The notes below the pieces were generated by a model that made no database searches, was not told the origin of the DNA, and saw nothing but the letters and a program-made list of their open reading frames with translations. From NCBI RefSeq assembly GCF_016774335.1, contig NZ_JAETWA010000041.1:124001-188000 (forward strand): 64,000 nt of DNA. The letters are read 5' to 3'. Positions 8,278-18,148 of the stretch are shown in pieces (position 1 is the first letter of the stretch; every line of letters begins with the position of its first letter). Position numbers and translations under genes: made by a program. The stretch is from Luteimonas saliphila. Lineage in GTDB: Bacteria > Pseudomonadota > Gammaproteobacteria > Xanthomonadales > Xanthomonadaceae.

Positions 8278-10059
8278 TCAGAACTCCGCGCCGATGCTGA
8301 GGCCGAGGGTGAACGGCGAGTCGGGATCGTCGAGGCCGCGCGCGATGTCGATCTTCAGCGGCCCCACCGGCGAGCGCCAGCGCGCGCCGATGCCGATGCC
8401 GGTGTGCCAGTCGGGCGAGGTGCCGTCGAATGCGCTGCCGGCGTCGAGGAATACCGCCGCGCCCCAGGCCCCGCGGAAATAGTGTTCGAACTCGACGCTC
8501 GCGGTGACCACGTTCTTCGCGCCGATCGCGTAGCGGCCCTCCTCGGTGTCGATGCGCGGGCCGACCTCGCGCCATTCGTAGCCGCGGATGCTGCGGTCCC
8601 CGCCGGCATAGAAACGCAGGCTCGGTGGCAGGTCGACCAGCGCGTCGGTCCAGGTGTAACCCGCCTCGCCGCGGACGATCAGGCGGCTGTTCTCGCCGAT
8701 GCCCTTGAAGGTCGACGCGCGGGCATGCAACTGCGCGAAATTGGCGTCGGAGCCGGCGCCCTCCACGCCGCTGCGCAGGGTCAGCGAGCCCCCGATGCCG
8801 CTGCGCGGGAAGATGCGGTCGTCGACGTTGATGTAGTCGGCACGCAACGAGGGGAAGGTGAAGGTGGCGTAGCGGTATTCCGGCTCCGTCAGGACGCCGT
8901 TGTCGGCGACCTGGTAGAGCCAGCGCTCGCGCAGTGCGTGGATCGACGCCACCAGGTTGATGTGCTCGTTGAACTGGCCACTCCGGCTGGCGACGAACTC
9001 GACTTTGCGGGTGTCGATGTAATCGGTCTGCTCGTCGTAGGCCTGCGCGCTGATCGTGTACCAGCCGTCGCGCCAGGCGAAGGCGGGGATGCGGTACTGC
9101 AGGGTGAGCGTCTTGCGCTTCTGCGCATAGTCCAGCTGCGCCAGCGCCTTGTGGCCGCGCATGTTGACGTAGCGGCGTTCCACGCCCAGGCGCACGCCGG
9201 CGCCGCTGTCGGTGCCGTAGCTCAGGCCGGCGGTGTAGACGCTGCGCTTGGCCGGGGTGAGCTTGACCGTCACCGGTACGCGCTTGTCCACCGCGTTTGC
9301 GGGATCGGGCGTGATCTCGATGTTGCCGAAGTAATCGAGCCGGGTGAGCGAGGTGCGCAGCCGGTCGAGGCGGCCCTGATGGTAGTACTCGCCCTCTTCC
9401 CAGTAGACCAGGTTCTGCAGCAGGTCGTCGCGGATGATGGTGCGCTCCTGCTCGAAGAGGGTCGGGCCCATGTCGTAGCGGTCGCCGCTGGTCCAGACCA
9501 GCTCGATGTCCGCCGCGTGCTCGGCGCGCGTCACCTCGACCCGGCGCGAGGAGAAGTCCGCGTCGAAGTAGCCGCGCTCGGTCAGGCGGCGGCTGATGCG
9601 GATCTTGCTGGCCTCGTAGTCGGCATGGCTGAATGTGGCGCCGGGCGAGGGGATGAAGTCTTCGACGTCGGCCTGCAGGTAGCGGTCGCTGCCGCCCTCG
9701 CCGAGGATCGCGATGTCCGAGTTGCGCACCCGCACCGGCTCGCCCGGATCGACCCGGATCGTCACCGAGACGCTGCCGTTGGCGCGGCTGCGCTCGACCT
9801 CGATCGTCGGCGAATAGAAACCGAACGGCTCCAGCGCCTCGCGCGTTTCGTTCTCGGCCTCGCGCACCAGGTAGCCCATCCGCCGGCCGCTGAGGTCCTG
9901 GCCCATCGCCTCGACCAGCGACAGCGAGACGCGCACGTTCTGCGTCATCTCCTCGTCCAGGCCGAGGATCTCGACCGTGCCGACCTCGACCGCCCGTGCC
10001 GCGCCGGCCGCGAACAGACACAGCGCGACGATGGCGAGGATGCGGTGGGGGAGGCGCAT
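8278..10059 (-). CDS. tamA: autotransporter assembly complex protein TamA
   Basis: 593 residues from the ATG at 10059. This start puts a clean signal peptide first (MRLPHRILAIVALCLFAAG, cut near ARA); a TTG 27 nt upstream would add a poor extension. Three POTRA repeats (about 25-260) precede a 16-strand BamA/D15-type barrel ending in ...SIGAEF, with a terminal Phe. It acts in the outer membrane as partner of TamB. First gene of the two-gene operon tamA-tamB. Confidence 0.93.
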   Translation of the reverse strand: MRLPHRILAIVALCLFAAGAARAVEVGTVEILGLDEEMTQNVRVSLSLVEAMGQDLSGRRMGYLVREAENETREALEPFGFYSPTIEVERSRANGSVSVTIRVDPGEPVRVRNSDIAILGEGGSDRYLQADVEDFIPSPGATFSHADYEASKIRISRRLTERGYFDADFSSRRVEVTRAEHAADIELVWTSGDRYDMGPTLFEQERTIIRDDLLQNLVYWEEGEYYHQGRLDRLRTSLTRLDYFGNIEITPDPANAVDKRVPVTVKLTPAKRSVYTAGLSYGTDSGAGVRLGVERRYVNMRGHKALAQLDYAQKRKTLTLQYRIPAFAWRDGWYTISAQAYDEQTDYIDTRKVEFVASRSGQFNEHINLVASIHALRERWLYQVADNGVLTEPEYRYATFTFPSLRADYINVDDRIFPRSGIGGSLTLRSGVEGAGSDANFAQLHARASTFKGIGENSRLIVRGEAGYTWTDALVDLPPSLRFYAGGDRSIRGYEWREVGPRIDTEEGRYAIGAKNVVTASVEFEHYFRGAWGAAVFLDAGSAFDGTSPDWHTGIGIGARWRSPVGPLKIDIARGLDDPDSPFTLGLSIGAEF

Positions 10060-10203
10060 CGACGAAGGATACCGGAGCCCGGTCAAGGCCCGATTAACGG
10101 GCGTCGTCCCTGCGACGGGGTCGTCGCCGGCCTTCGTCCCGGCGCGCCGGAGCCCTGTCGTGGCACGTCGGGATGGAGCGCATCGCCGTTCGTGCGCGTC
10201 GAC

Positions 10204-12477
10204 TCAGGCGGACAGGTGCTCGATCGCGGCGACGCTGCCGAGGCGGTCGGCGAGGCGCTTGAGCAGGGCGAGGCGGTTGCGGCGCAGGTCCGCGTCCTCG
10301 ACGTTGACCATCACCGCCTCGAAGAACGCATCGACCCGCGGCCGCAGCCGGGCCAAGTGGGCGAGCGCGTCGACGTAGTCGCCCTTCGCCAGCGCGTGGC
10401 CGGTCTCGGCGTACACGGCTTCCACCGCCTCGGCCAGCGCGAGTTCGGCGGGCTCCTGAAGCAGCGCCTTGTCCTCGATCGCGGGGATCTCCTCGTCCGC
10501 CTTGCGCAGGATGTTGAGGATGCGCTTGTTGGCCGCCGCCAGCGCCTCGGCCTCCGGCAGCTGGGCGAAGATGCCGATGGCGTCGATGCGGCGGTCGAGA
10601 TCGTAGAGCGAGACGATCCGCCCCGTAGGAGCGCCTTCAGGCGCGACCGCCGGTCCCGCCTCCACGCCGAAGCGCGCGGCCACGGCAGTGAAGTGCGTGG
10701 CCGGCACACCCTTGTCGGCGTAGTACCCGCGCAGGCGGTCGAGGATGAAGTCGCAGATTTCCTTGCTGTGCGAACTGAGGTCAGGAATAGTGAATCGGCG
10801 CGTCCCGATGTTCGCGCTCTCGGGAGGTAGCTCCTCGGCCACGATGCCAGTCGTAGCCAGATGATTCTTAATCAAGCCAGCTTCAATCGGAGCGTGATTG
10901 ATCACTGCGTTGTACGCGCGGTTCAACGCGTCTTTAGTGAGTTCCTGTGCATTGAGATCAAACCCACTCTCGATCACCGTCCGCGCCAACCCCAGCGCAT
11001 TGCGCCGCAACGCGAACGGATCCTTGTTGCCGGTCGGCTTCAGTCCCGAGGCGAACCCGCCCGCCAGCGTATCGAGCCGCTCCGCGATCGCCAGCACCTT
11101 GCCCAGCGCCGAGAGCGCGATGTCGTCGGCCGCAAAGCGCGGTTGCCAGCCCTCGTCGAGGGCGTTGGCCACGGCCACCCGATCCTCGTGCGACAGGTCG
11201 GCCAGCGAGGCGTCCTGCATCGCGTAGTGGCGGCCGGCGACGCCCTGCAGTTCGGGGAACTCGTTGACCAGCCGCGACTGCAGGTCGGCCTTCGACAGCA
11301 GCGCCGCGCGCCGGGCCAGCGCGGCGTCCACCCTGACCCGGGGCGCGATGGCTTCCGCCAGCGCCGCCACGCGCGCGACCTTGTCGGCCACCGTACCCAG
11401 CTTCGCCTGGTAGGTCACGCTCGCCAGGCCCGCGTTCATCGAATCCAGGCCCTGCTTCATGTCCTCGACGAAGAAGAACTTCGCATCGGCGAAGCGCGGG
11501 CGGATCACGCGCTCGTAGCCCTTGCGGATCTCCGAATCGTCCTTCGGTTCGATGTTGGCGATGCCGATGAAGCGCGAGGTCAGCCTTCCGGCGTCGTCGA
11601 GCACCGGGAAGAACTTCTGGTTGGCCTCCATCGTCGCCATCAGCGCTTCCTGCGGCACCGCGAGGAACTCCTCCTCGAACGCGCAGGACACCGCCTTCGG
11701 CCACTCGACCAGGCACACCACCTGCTGCAGGTTGTCGGCATCGATACGCGCCGAACCGCCGGCCGCCTTCGCCGCCGCCTCCACTTCGGCGACGATGCGC
11801 GCGCGCCGCTCCTGCGCATCCACCAGCACCTTCGCCCCGCGCAGCGCCTCGACGTAGTCGTCCGGCGTGGAAATCCAGACCTGCTTGTCGTGCAGGAAAC
11901 GGTGGCCGCGGCTCATGCGGTCGGCCTGGATGCCGAACACTTCGCCCTCGACCACGTCCCTGCCCAGCAGCATCACCAGCCAGTGGACCGGCCGCGCGAA
12001 GGCGAAATCGTGGCCGCCCCAGCGCATCGGCTTGGGGATCGGCATGCCGGCGATGGCCTCGCGCAGGATCTCCGGCAGCAGCCTGGCGGTCTGCGCGCCG
12101 GGCGTCACCGCGCGATGCACGAAGCGCTCGCCCTTGGCGTCGGTGGCGCGTTCGAGCGCGGTCCACTCGACGCCGGCCTTCGCCGCGAAGCCCAGCAGCG
12201 CCTTCGTCGGCTGGCCGTCGGCGTCGAGCGCGATGTTCACGTAAGGGCCGAAGACTTCCGAGGCCTGCGGCGGCTGCTCGATCGCCACACCCGGCAACAG
12301 CACCGCCAGCCGCCGCGGCGTGTACAGCGGTTCCGCCGTGCCACGCTCGACCGCGATGCCGCGCTTCTCCAGCGCCGCGAGCACGCCGTCGAACAGCGCC
12401 TGCGCCAGGCCGGGCAGTGCCTTGACCGGCAGTTCCTCGGTGCCCAGTTCGATCAGGAGGGGACGTTGTTCGCTCAT
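10204..12477 (-). CDS. glyS: glycyl-tRNA synthetase beta subunit, enlarged
   Basis: 757 residues; starts [17 protein letters not shown] as in other GlyS proteins and ends with the usual anticodon-binding/DALR-like region. With GlyQ it forms the alpha2beta2 enzyme that charges tRNA-Gly. It is some 65 residues longer than E. coli GlyS (about 689). Two insertions explain this: residues near 500-580 are encoded by DNA of only about 50% GC, and residues near 611-620 ([10 protein letters not shown]) are encoded by a copy of the genome's palindromic repeat, read in frame. The frame is intact throughout, so the protein is probably functional. Separated from glyQ by 144 bp of palindromes. Confidence 0.95.
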   Translation of the reverse strand: MSEQRPLLIELGTEELPVKALPGLAQALFDGVLAALEKRGIAVERGTAEPLYTPRRLAVLLPGVAIEQPPQASEVFGPYVNIALDADGQPTKALLGFAAKAGVEWTALERATDAKGERFVHRAVTPGAQTARLLPEILREAIAGMPIPKPMRWGGHDFAFARPVHWLVMLLGRDVVEGEVFGIQADRMSRGHRFLHDKQVWISTPDDYVEALRGAKVLVDAQERRARIVAEVEAAAKAAGGSARIDADNLQQVVCLVEWPKAVSCAFEEEFLAVPQEALMATMEANQKFFPVLDDAGRLTSRFIGIANIEPKDDSEIRKGYERVIRPRFADAKFFFVEDMKQGLDSMNAGLASVTYQAKLGTVADKVARVAALAEAIAPRVRVDAALARRAALLSKADLQSRLVNEFPELQGVAGRHYAMQDASLADLSHEDRVAVANALDEGWQPRFAADDIALSALGKVLAIAERLDTLAGGFASGLKPTGNKDPFALRRNALGLARTVIESGFDLNAQELTKDALNRAYNAVINHAPIEAGLIKNHLATTGIVAEELPPESANIGTRRFTIPDLSSHSKEICDFILDRLRGYYADKGVPATHFTAVAARFGVEAGPAVAPEGAPTGRIVSLYDLDRRIDAIGIFAQLPEAEALAAANKRILNILRKADEEIPAIEDKALLQEPAELALAEAVEAVYAETGHALAKGDYVDALAHLARLRPRVDAFFEAVMVNVEDADLRRNRLALLKRLADRLGSVAAIEHLSA
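10626..10646 (+). repeat. REP-like palindrome inside glyS
   Basis: Copy of the repeat with core GGAGCGCCTTCAGGCGCG, identical to the intergenic copies at 16531 and 42650. It is 21 bp, a multiple of three, and is translated on the minus strand as VAPEGAP within glyS. The only coding copy seen in this window. Confidence 0.9.
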
Positions 12478-12500
12478 TCCGGAACCTTGTGCGTGATACC

Positions 12501-12588
12501 CCCTCTCCCGCCAGCGGGAGAGGGTCGGGGTGAGGGCGGGGGGCGCATGCCCTCATCCGCCCTTCGGGCACCCCCGCCTTCGCGGGGG
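12501..12588. repeat. mosaic of palindromes between glyQ and glyS
   Basis: Two strong hairpins: CCCTCTCCCGC/GCGGGAGAGGG (12501-12511 with 12514-12524) and CCCCCGC-cttc-GCGGGGG (12571-12588). A weaker CTTCTCCCGCTTGCGGAAGAAG-like arm lies near 12594-12616. The whole 144-bp space between the two subunit genes consists of such elements, which look like extragenic repeats. They could weaken read-through or stabilise the glyQ message. Confidence 0.75.
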
Positions 12589-12621
12589 CAAGCTCTTCTC
12601 CCGCTTGCGGAAGAAGGAACG

Positions 12622-13521
12622 TCAGGCGGCGATCTTCTTCAACCCGGGGAAGCCGAGCTTCTCGCGCTGTGCGTGGTACGCCTCGGCCACCGCCTGCGAC
12701 AGCTTGCGCACGCGCAGGATGTAGCGCTGGCGTTCGGTGACCGAGATCGCGCGGCGCGCATCGAGCAGGTTGAAGCTGTGGCTGGCCTTGCAGACCTGGT
12801 CGTAGGCCGGCAGCGGGAGCCCGAGTTCCACCAGCTTCAATGCCTCGGCCTCGCAGGCATCGAAGCGGTGGAACAGTTCGGCGACGTCGGCATGCTCGAA
12901 GTTGTAGGCGCTCTGCTCGCGCTCGTTCTGCAGGAACACGTCGCCGTAGGTCACCGCGCCCTGCGGCCCGACCGTCCACACCAGGTCGTAGACGTCGTCG
13001 CAGTTCTGCAGGTACATGCACAGCCGCTCGAGGCCGTAGGTGATCTCGCCCAGCACCGGCTTGCATTCCAGCCCGCCGGCCTGCTGGAAATAGGTGAACT
13101 GGGTGACTTCCATGCCGTTGAGCCAGACCTCCCAGCCCAGGCCCCAGGCACCGAGCGTCGGCGATTCCCAGTTGTCCTCGACCAGGCGCAGGTCGTGCAG
13201 CTGCGGGTCGATGCCCAGTTCCTTCAGCGAGCCGAAGTACAGCTCGACGATGTTGTCCGGGTTGGGCTTCATCGCCACCTGGTACTGGTAGTAATGCTGC
13301 AGGCGGTTGGGGTTCTCGCCGTAGCGGCCGTCGGTGGGGCGGCGCGAGGGCTGCACATAGGCCGCGTTCCACGGCTCGGGCCCGAGCGCGCGCAGGAAGG
13401 TGGCGGGATGGAAGGTGCCGGCGCCGACCTCGAGGTCCAGCGGCTGGATCAGCACGCACCCCTGCGCCGCCCAGTACGCGTTGAGGCGGGTGATCAGTTC
13501 CTGGAACGTGGGGCCGGTCAT
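12622..13521 (-). CDS. glyQ: glycyl-tRNA synthetase alpha subunit
   Basis: 299 residues from [21 protein letters not shown], which is the usual GlyQ start; E. coli GlyQ has 303. Contains the class II synthetase features [20 protein letters not shown] and [16 protein letters not shown], binding Gly-AMP. The open frame continues far upstream but only as antisense shadow of the ATPase gene. Divergent from that gene, with 81 bp between starts; glyS follows downstream. Confidence 0.97.
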   Translation of the reverse strand: MTGPTFQELITRLNAYWAAQGCVLIQPLDLEVGAGTFHPATFLRALGPEPWNAAYVQPSRRPTDGRYGENPNRLQHYYQYQVAMKPNPDNIVELYFGSLKELGIDPQLHDLRLVEDNWESPTLGAWGLGWEVWLNGMEVTQFTYFQQAGGLECKPVLGEITYGLERLCMYLQNCDDVYDLVWTVGPQGAVTYGDVFLQNEREQSAYNFEHADVAELFHRFDACEAEALKLVELGLPLPAYDQVCKASHSFNLLDARRAISVTERQRYILRVRKLSQAVAEAYHAQREKLGFPGLKKIAA

Positions 13522-13554
13522 CTGGGCGTCGGATCCGGGCTTTCGCGGGCGCGC

Positions 13555-13561
13555 TAGTATA
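13555..13561. promoter_or_regulatory. overlapping -10 elements between glyQ and the ATPase gene
   Basis: TAGTAT on the plus strand and TATACT on the minus strand overlap here, giving one -10 candidate for each of the two divergent genes. No convincing -35 hexamers are visible. Confidence 0.35.
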
Positions 13562-13602
13562 GCGGCGGACCTCGCAGCGGCCGGGCTTTCCGGCACGGAG
13601 CC

Positions 13603-15417
13603 ATGTTGAACGAACCGCTCGCCACGCGCCCCGTCCCGCCAACCGCGCGCCTGCCTCCGGGCAAGCTGGCGCTGGAGGCGGTGATCGCGGCGCTGCTCGC
13701 CGACGGCATGCTCGCCCCGAAGGATGCCGAGCATGCCCGCGCCAGCGCGCGCCATGTGCGCGGGCTCGATGCGGTGCACCCGCTGGTGCTGCTGGCCAAC
13801 CTCAAGCTGCCTTCGGCGCAGCGGCCGGGCAGCGAGCTGGGGCTGGAAACGCTGACCGAGTGGCTGGCGCGGGCCAGCGGCAAACCCTACCTGCGCATCG
13901 ATCCGACCAAGATCAAGGTCGCCGAGGTCACCGAGCTGGTGTCCCACGCCTACGCGCGGCGCCACCGCATCCTGCCGGTGGAGGTCACGCCCGACCGCGC
14001 CCGCATCGCCACCAGCGAGCCGATGGCGCTGGACTGGCTGGCGGACGTGCAGCGCCTGCTGCGGCGCGAGATCGAGATGGTGGTCGCCAACCCGCTCGAT
14101 CTTCACCGCTACACCATGGAGTTCTACGGGGTCACGCGCTCGGTGCGCGGCGCCCAGGCCGACGGCGGCGGCGAGAAATCGTCGCAGGCGCCGAGCTTCG
14201 AGCAACTGGTCGAACTCGGCCGCGCCGGCGACGTCAACGCCGACGACCACCACATCGTCAACATCGTCGACTGGCTGCTGCAGTACGCCTACGAGCAGCG
14301 CGCCTCCGACATCCACCTCGAGCCGCGTCGCGACGTGGGCCGGGTGCGCTTCCGCATCGACGGCGTGCTGCACAAGGTGTTCGAGATGCCGCCGCCGGTG
14401 ATGACCGCGGTGGTCTCGCGCATCAAGGTGCTCGGGCGCATGGACCTGGCCGAGCGCCGGCGGCCGCAGGACGGCCGCATCAAGACCCGCTCGCCCGGCG
14501 GGCGCGAGGTGGAGATGCGCCTGTCGACCATGCCCACCGCGTTCGGCGAGAAGTGCGTGATGCGCATCTTCGACCCGGATACCGCGTTCAAGAGCATCGA
14601 GCAGCTCGGCTTCGACCAGGACGAGGCGGAGACTTGGCACGAGCTCACCAACCGGCCGCACGGCATCGTGCTGGTCACCGGGCCCACCGGCTCGGGCAAG
14701 ACCACCACCCTGTACTCCACCCTCAAGCGCCTGGCCACCAGCGACGTCAACGTGTGCACGGTGGAGGACCCGATCGAGATGATCGCGGTCGAACTCAACC
14801 AGATGCAGGTGCACCACCAGATCGACCTGACCTTCGCCCAGGGCGTGCGCACCCTGCTGCGCCAGGACCCCGACATCATCATGATCGGCGAGATCCGCGA
14901 CCTCGACACCGCGCAGATGGCGGTGCAGGCCTCGCTCACCGGCCACCTCGTGCTGTCCACGCTGCACACCAACGACGCGCCCTCGGCGATCACCCGCCTG
15001 CTCGACCTCGGCCTGCCGCACTACCTGATCGCCTCGACCCTCAACGGCATCCTCGCCCAGCGCCTGCTGCGCACGCTGTGCCCGCACTGCAAGGCGCCGA
15101 AGAAGCTCAGCCCTGAAGCCTGGCACGCGCTGCTGCCCGGCCCGCACGCGCCGCCGGTGCCGACCACGGTGAACGGCCCGGTCGGCTGCCTGGAATGCCG
15201 CAATACCGGCTACCTCGGCCGCGTCGGCATCTACGAACTGATGCCGGTCACCCCGCTGCTGCGGGCGCTGATCCGCCCGGACATGGAACTGGCCGCGTTC
15301 ACCCGCGCCGCGATCGGCGAAGGCCTGCGCACCCTGCGCATGGCCGGCGCGGAAAAGGTGGCCCAGGGCGTGACCACGGTGGAGGAAGTGCTGACGGTGC
15401 TGCCGCCGCAGGAGTGA
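13603..15417 (+). CDS. GspE/PilB-family secretion or pilus assembly ATPase
   Basis: 604 residues. N-terminal GspE/MshE-type domains (about 20-190) precede the ATPase core: Walker [10 protein letters not shown] near 363-371, Asp box, Walker [10 protein letters not shown] and His box TLHTND. A zinc site is formed by CPHC and the later CLEC, as in GspE and PilB. Such hexameric ATPases drive type II secretion or type IV pilus assembly from the cytoplasmic face. No gspF/pilC, pilD or other partner is next to it, so this is an orphan copy whose machine cannot be named. Transcribed away from glyQ. Confidence 0.9.
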   Translation: MLNEPLATRPVPPTARLPPGKLALEAVIAALLADGMLAPKDAEHARASARHVRGLDAVHPLVLLANLKLPSAQRPGSELGLETLTEWLARASGKPYLRIDPTKIKVAEVTELVSHAYARRHRILPVEVTPDRARIATSEPMALDWLADVQRLLRREIEMVVANPLDLHRYTMEFYGVTRSVRGAQADGGGEKSSQAPSFEQLVELGRAGDVNADDHHIVNIVDWLLQYAYEQRASDIHLEPRRDVGRVRFRIDGVLHKVFEMPPPVMTAVVSRIKVLGRMDLAERRRPQDGRIKTRSPGGREVEMRLSTMPTAFGEKCVMRIFDPDTAFKSIEQLGFDQDEAETWHELTNRPHGIVLVTGPTGSGKTTTLYSTLKRLATSDVNVCTVEDPIEMIAVELNQMQVHHQIDLTFAQGVRTLLRQDPDIIMIGEIRDLDTAQMAVQASLTGHLVLSTLHTNDAPSAITRLLDLGLPHYLIASTLNGILAQRLLRTLCPHCKAPKKLSPEAWHALLPGPHAPPVPTTVNGPVGCLECRNTGYLGRVGIYELMPVTPLLRALIRPDMELAAFTRAAIGEGLRTLRMAGAEKVAQGVTTVEEVLTVLPPQE

Positions 15418-15595
15418 GTGCTGCATGCCGCGGCGGGTGAGGGTGTGTGCCGAACTCCGGGAGCAGCGGGAACCGGGCGGTGGACGGGCGCCGCCCGCGG
15501 GGCCGTGCGCACGGTAGGCGGACCGCGTCGCAGACGCGATGCAGTAGCATGTCGCCATCGTGGCGGGTGCCACTTCGAAGTCGGAACGGATAGCG

Positions 15596-16513
15596 ATGTC
15601 GACACGGGCGATGGGGCCGGGCTACGGCTGGTCGTGGCTGGCGCGGGCGGTCAACCTCGGGCGCAACAACCCGAAGGCGGTGATCGGCGCGATCGCGCTG
15701 GTGGCGCTGGTGGCGCTGGTGCCGAGCGTCGTGCAGTTGGTGGCGCCGTCGCTGTTCGGCACCGGACCGGATGCGCTGCTGACCGTGATGGGCCTGACCA
15801 CGCTCGCCTCGATGATCGTGTTCCCGCTGCTGATCGGCGGCGTGCTGCGCGTGATCGACGCCGCCGAACACGGCCGGCCGGTGGGTGCGGTCGCGGTGTT
15901 CGGCGCATTCCAGACGGGCGGCGACGCGTTGCGCCTGATCGGTTTCGGACTGTTGATGACTGCGCTCTACCTGCTGGTCTTCGGCACCATCATCGGCACC
16001 TTCGGCCAGGGCCTGCCGGAGTGGTACATGCAGCTGATGCAGCTGAGCATGGAGTCGGGCGGCAAGCCGGTGCAGCCGGACGACATCCCCGCGCCTCCTT
16101 CGGGCCTGGGCATGGTGATGGCGCTCGGGTTGCTGTTCGGCCTGTTCCTCGGCGGCGCCTACGCGATCGGCTTCGGCCAGGTCGCGCTGGGCGGGCGCGG
16201 GGTGCTGGCGGCGATCGGCGATGGCCTCACCGGTTCGCTGAAGAACCTGCTGCCGATCGTGGTGATGGCGGTGCTGTCGATCGTGGCGCTGTTCGCGCTG
16301 ATCCTGGTGGTGGTGCTGGTCGGCGGCCTGCTGGCGCTGGTCGGCGGCCTGGTGCACCCGGTGCTGGCGATGCTGCTGGTGGCGCCGGTCTACCTGGGCA
16401 TGATCATGCTGATGTACGTGGTGATGTTCGGCGTGATGTACCACATGTGGCGCGACATCTGCGCCGAGCCGGTGGCGCCGCCACCGCTGCCGGACAACCA
16501 GGTCGAACTCTGA
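15596..16513 (+). CDS. BPSS1780-type multi-pass membrane protein
   Basis: About 305 residues from the ATG at 15596; a GTG at 15560 in the same frame is the alternative. After a short polar start come six or so hydrophobic segments (about 30-300), with [20 protein letters not shown] at the start and a MYHMWRDI ending. This matches the general pattern of the BPSS1780/DUF2189-like membrane proteins of proteobacteria, function unknown. Inner-membrane location is predicted. Followed by the REP cluster at 16531, then a convergent RDD gene. Confidence 0.75.
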   Translation: MSTRAMGPGYGWSWLARAVNLGRNNPKAVIGAIALVALVALVPSVVQLVAPSLFGTGPDALLTVMGLTTLASMIVFPLLIGGVLRVIDAAEHGRPVGAVAVFGAFQTGGDALRLIGFGLLMTALYLLVFGTIIGTFGQGLPEWYMQLMQLSMESGGKPVQPDDIPAPPSGLGMVMALGLLFGLFLGGAYAIGFGQVALGGRGVLAAIGDGLTGSLKNLLPIVVMAVLSIVALFALILVVVLVGGLLALVGGLVHPVLAMLLVAPVYLGMIMLMYVVMFGVMYHMWRDICAEPVAPPPLPDNQVEL

Positions 16514-16530
16514 ACCCGTCCCCGGAACCG

Positions 16531-16676
16531 TAGGAGCGCCTTCAGGCGCGACCCGTTGCGGGCGTCTCGTGCGCTGGTTCCGTCGATCCGTGTTCGCGCC
16601 TTCAGGCGCGATCCATTACAGGCGCTGCGCGGCGCTGGATTATGTCGATCCCGGTTCGCGCCTGAAGGCGCTCCTA
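16531..16676. repeat. cluster of three REP-like palindromes with extended tails
   Basis: Core GGAGCGCCTTCAGGCGCG at 16531-16551 (plus), a partly degenerate copy at 16592-16611 and an inverted copy at 16655-16676. A tail of about 45 bp ending TCGATCC..GTTCGCGCC precedes the second and third copies (16555-16600 and 16617-16662) in tandem, so the repeating unit is longer than the hairpin. Lies between convergent genes. Confidence 0.85.
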
Positions 16677-17387
16677 TAGCAGGGTGTCGAACGCCCGCTG
16701 CATCGCGGCGTGCGCGGCGAGGAACAGCCAGGCGGCAGCGGCGATGGCGGCGACTCCCTGCAACGCCAGCCAGATCGTCGCCCATGCGGGCAGGCGCGCG
16801 CCGGTGCGCGGATCCTGCGCCACCTGGGTCCCGGCGATGCGATCGTGCAGGGCCTGGCGCCGCGGCGGCACCAGCGCCAGCAGGTGGCCGATGTTGAGCG
16901 TGATCCAGGACAGCGCGCCGGCGAGGTGCCGCGCGGCCGCCCGTGCGATGCCGATGCGCGTCCCGCGCGCATCCACCACGCGCAGCCCGAGCGCGCGCTT
17001 GCCGGGCGTGGCCTGCCACGCCGAGGCTTCGAATGCCGCGAACCAGGCCAGCGCCAGCAGCGCGGCCAGCAGCAGCGGCGGGAACACGGTGGCGGCGAGG
17101 GCATCGGAGAGCGCGGCGATCGCGGCGCGCTGGCGCGGATCGTCCAGCCAGGCGCGTGCGAGATCCAGTGGCGTCGCGCCGTGCAGCAGCAGGTCGGCCA
17201 TGGCCTGCGCCATCGACCGTGCGATCGCGTCGAGCGCGGCGGCGATGCGCGCGACGCCGTCCCGGACGCGCGTGAAGCACAGCAGCAGCGCCAGCGCCAG
17301 CAGCAATGAAATGTCCAGCGACCACGCCGCGTAGCGCCGCAGGAACGCGGCCGGCGCCACGGACAGTCCCGGCGCCGTCGTCGTCAC
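16674..17387 (-). CDS. RDD-family membrane protein downstream of tatC
   Basis: 237 residues from a GTG that overlaps the tatC stop codon (GTGA), indicating translational coupling. Pattern of an RDD protein: N-terminal FLRRYAAWSLDISLLLALAL with the Arg/Asp pair, two more hydrophobic segments, then TPGKRALGLRVVDARG and the ending LHDRIAGTQV. Predicted inner-membrane, function unknown; the family has been linked to ion antiport in a few cases. Its stop TAG is the first triplet of the adjacent REP palindrome, so the repeat may have replaced the original end of the gene. Confidence 0.85.
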   Translation of the reverse strand: MTTTAPGLSVAPAAFLRRYAAWSLDISLLLALALLLCFTRVRDGVARIAAALDAIARSMAQAMADLLLHGATPLDLARAWLDDPRQRAAIAALSDALAATVFPPLLLAALLALAWFAAFEASAWQATPGKRALGLRVVDARGTRIGIARAAARHLAGALSWITLNIGHLLALVPPRRQALHDRIAGTQVAQDPRTGARLPAWATIWLALQGVAAIAAAAWLFLAAHAAMQRAFDTLL

Positions 17388-18148
17388 GCGTCGTCGGTAT
17401 CGATATCGGGATCGGGCTTCGGTGCCACCATGCGCGCGGCAATGATTCCCGCCTCGTACAGCAGGCACATCGGGATCGCGAGCATCAACTGCGAGACCAC
17501 GTCGGGCGGGGTGATGATCGCCGCCAGCACGAACATGCCGACCACCGCATAGCCGCGCCATTCGCGCAGCTGCGCCGGCGTCACCCAGCCCAGCAGCACC
17601 AGGATCACCAGCGCCACCGGCAGTTCGAAGCTGAGGCCGAAGGCGAGGAAAATCACCAGCACGAAGTTCAGGTAGGCGTTGATGTCGGTCATCATCGCCA
17701 CGCCCTCGGGCGTGACCGCGGTGAGGAAGCCGAACACCATCGGCAGCACCAGGAAGAACGCGAAGGCGCAGCCGGCGTAGAACAGCGCCACCGCCGAGAC
17801 CAGCAACGGCAGCGCCAGCTTCTTCTCGCGCCGGTACAGTCCCGGCGCGACGAAGGCCCAGGCCTGGTACAGCAGCCACGGCATGGTCAGCATCACCGCG
17901 GCGAAGAACGCCAGCTTGAGCGGCGCGAAGAACGGCGAGGCGACTTCCACCGCGATCAGCTGTGCCCCCTCGGGCAGCTTGTCCAGCAGCGGTTGCGCGA
18001 ACCAGCCGTAGAGCCGGTTGGCGAACGGCAGCAGCGCCACCAGCGCTATCCCCAGCGCGACGATCGCGCGCAACAGGCGCGTGCGCAGCTCGACCAGATG
18101 CTCGATCAGGCTGCTGCCGCCGTCGTCGTGCTCAGCGCTGGCGGCCAT
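17384..18148 (-). CDS. tatC: twin-arginine translocase subunit TatC
   Basis: 254 residues from MAASAEHDDGGSSLIEHLVELR; the conserved HLVELRTRLL and six transmembrane helices are clear, with the family motif FGLSFELPV. It is the receptor of the Tat system that recognises twin-Arg signal peptides and exports folded proteins. Start overlaps the end of tatB by 17 bp; the stop overlaps the RDD gene. Part of the operon tatA-tatB-tatC-RDD. Confidence 0.97.
   Translation of the reverse strand: MAASAEHDDGGSSLIEHLVELRTRLLRAIVALGIALVALLPFANRLYGWFAQPLLDKLPEGAQLIAVEVASPFFAPLKLAFFAAVMLTMPWLLYQAWAFVAPGLYRREKKLALPLLVSAVALFYAGCAFAFFLVLPMVFGFLTAVTPEGVAMMTDINAYLNFVLVIFLAFGLSFELPVALVILVLLGWVTPAQLREWRGYAVVGMFVLAAIITPPDVVSQLMLAIPMCLLYEAGIIAARMVAPKPDPDIDTDDA

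Noticed and set aside
10861..13557. Long plus-strand open frame across glyS and glyQ
   Set aside because: Antisense shadow of two well-supported synthetase genes; no ribosome site or domain.
15556..15571. 16-bp identity with 20119-20134 (CATCGTGGCGGGTGCC) upstream of the membrane protein gene and hemH
   Set aside because: About one such match is expected by chance in GC-rich DNA of this size, and flanks do not match.
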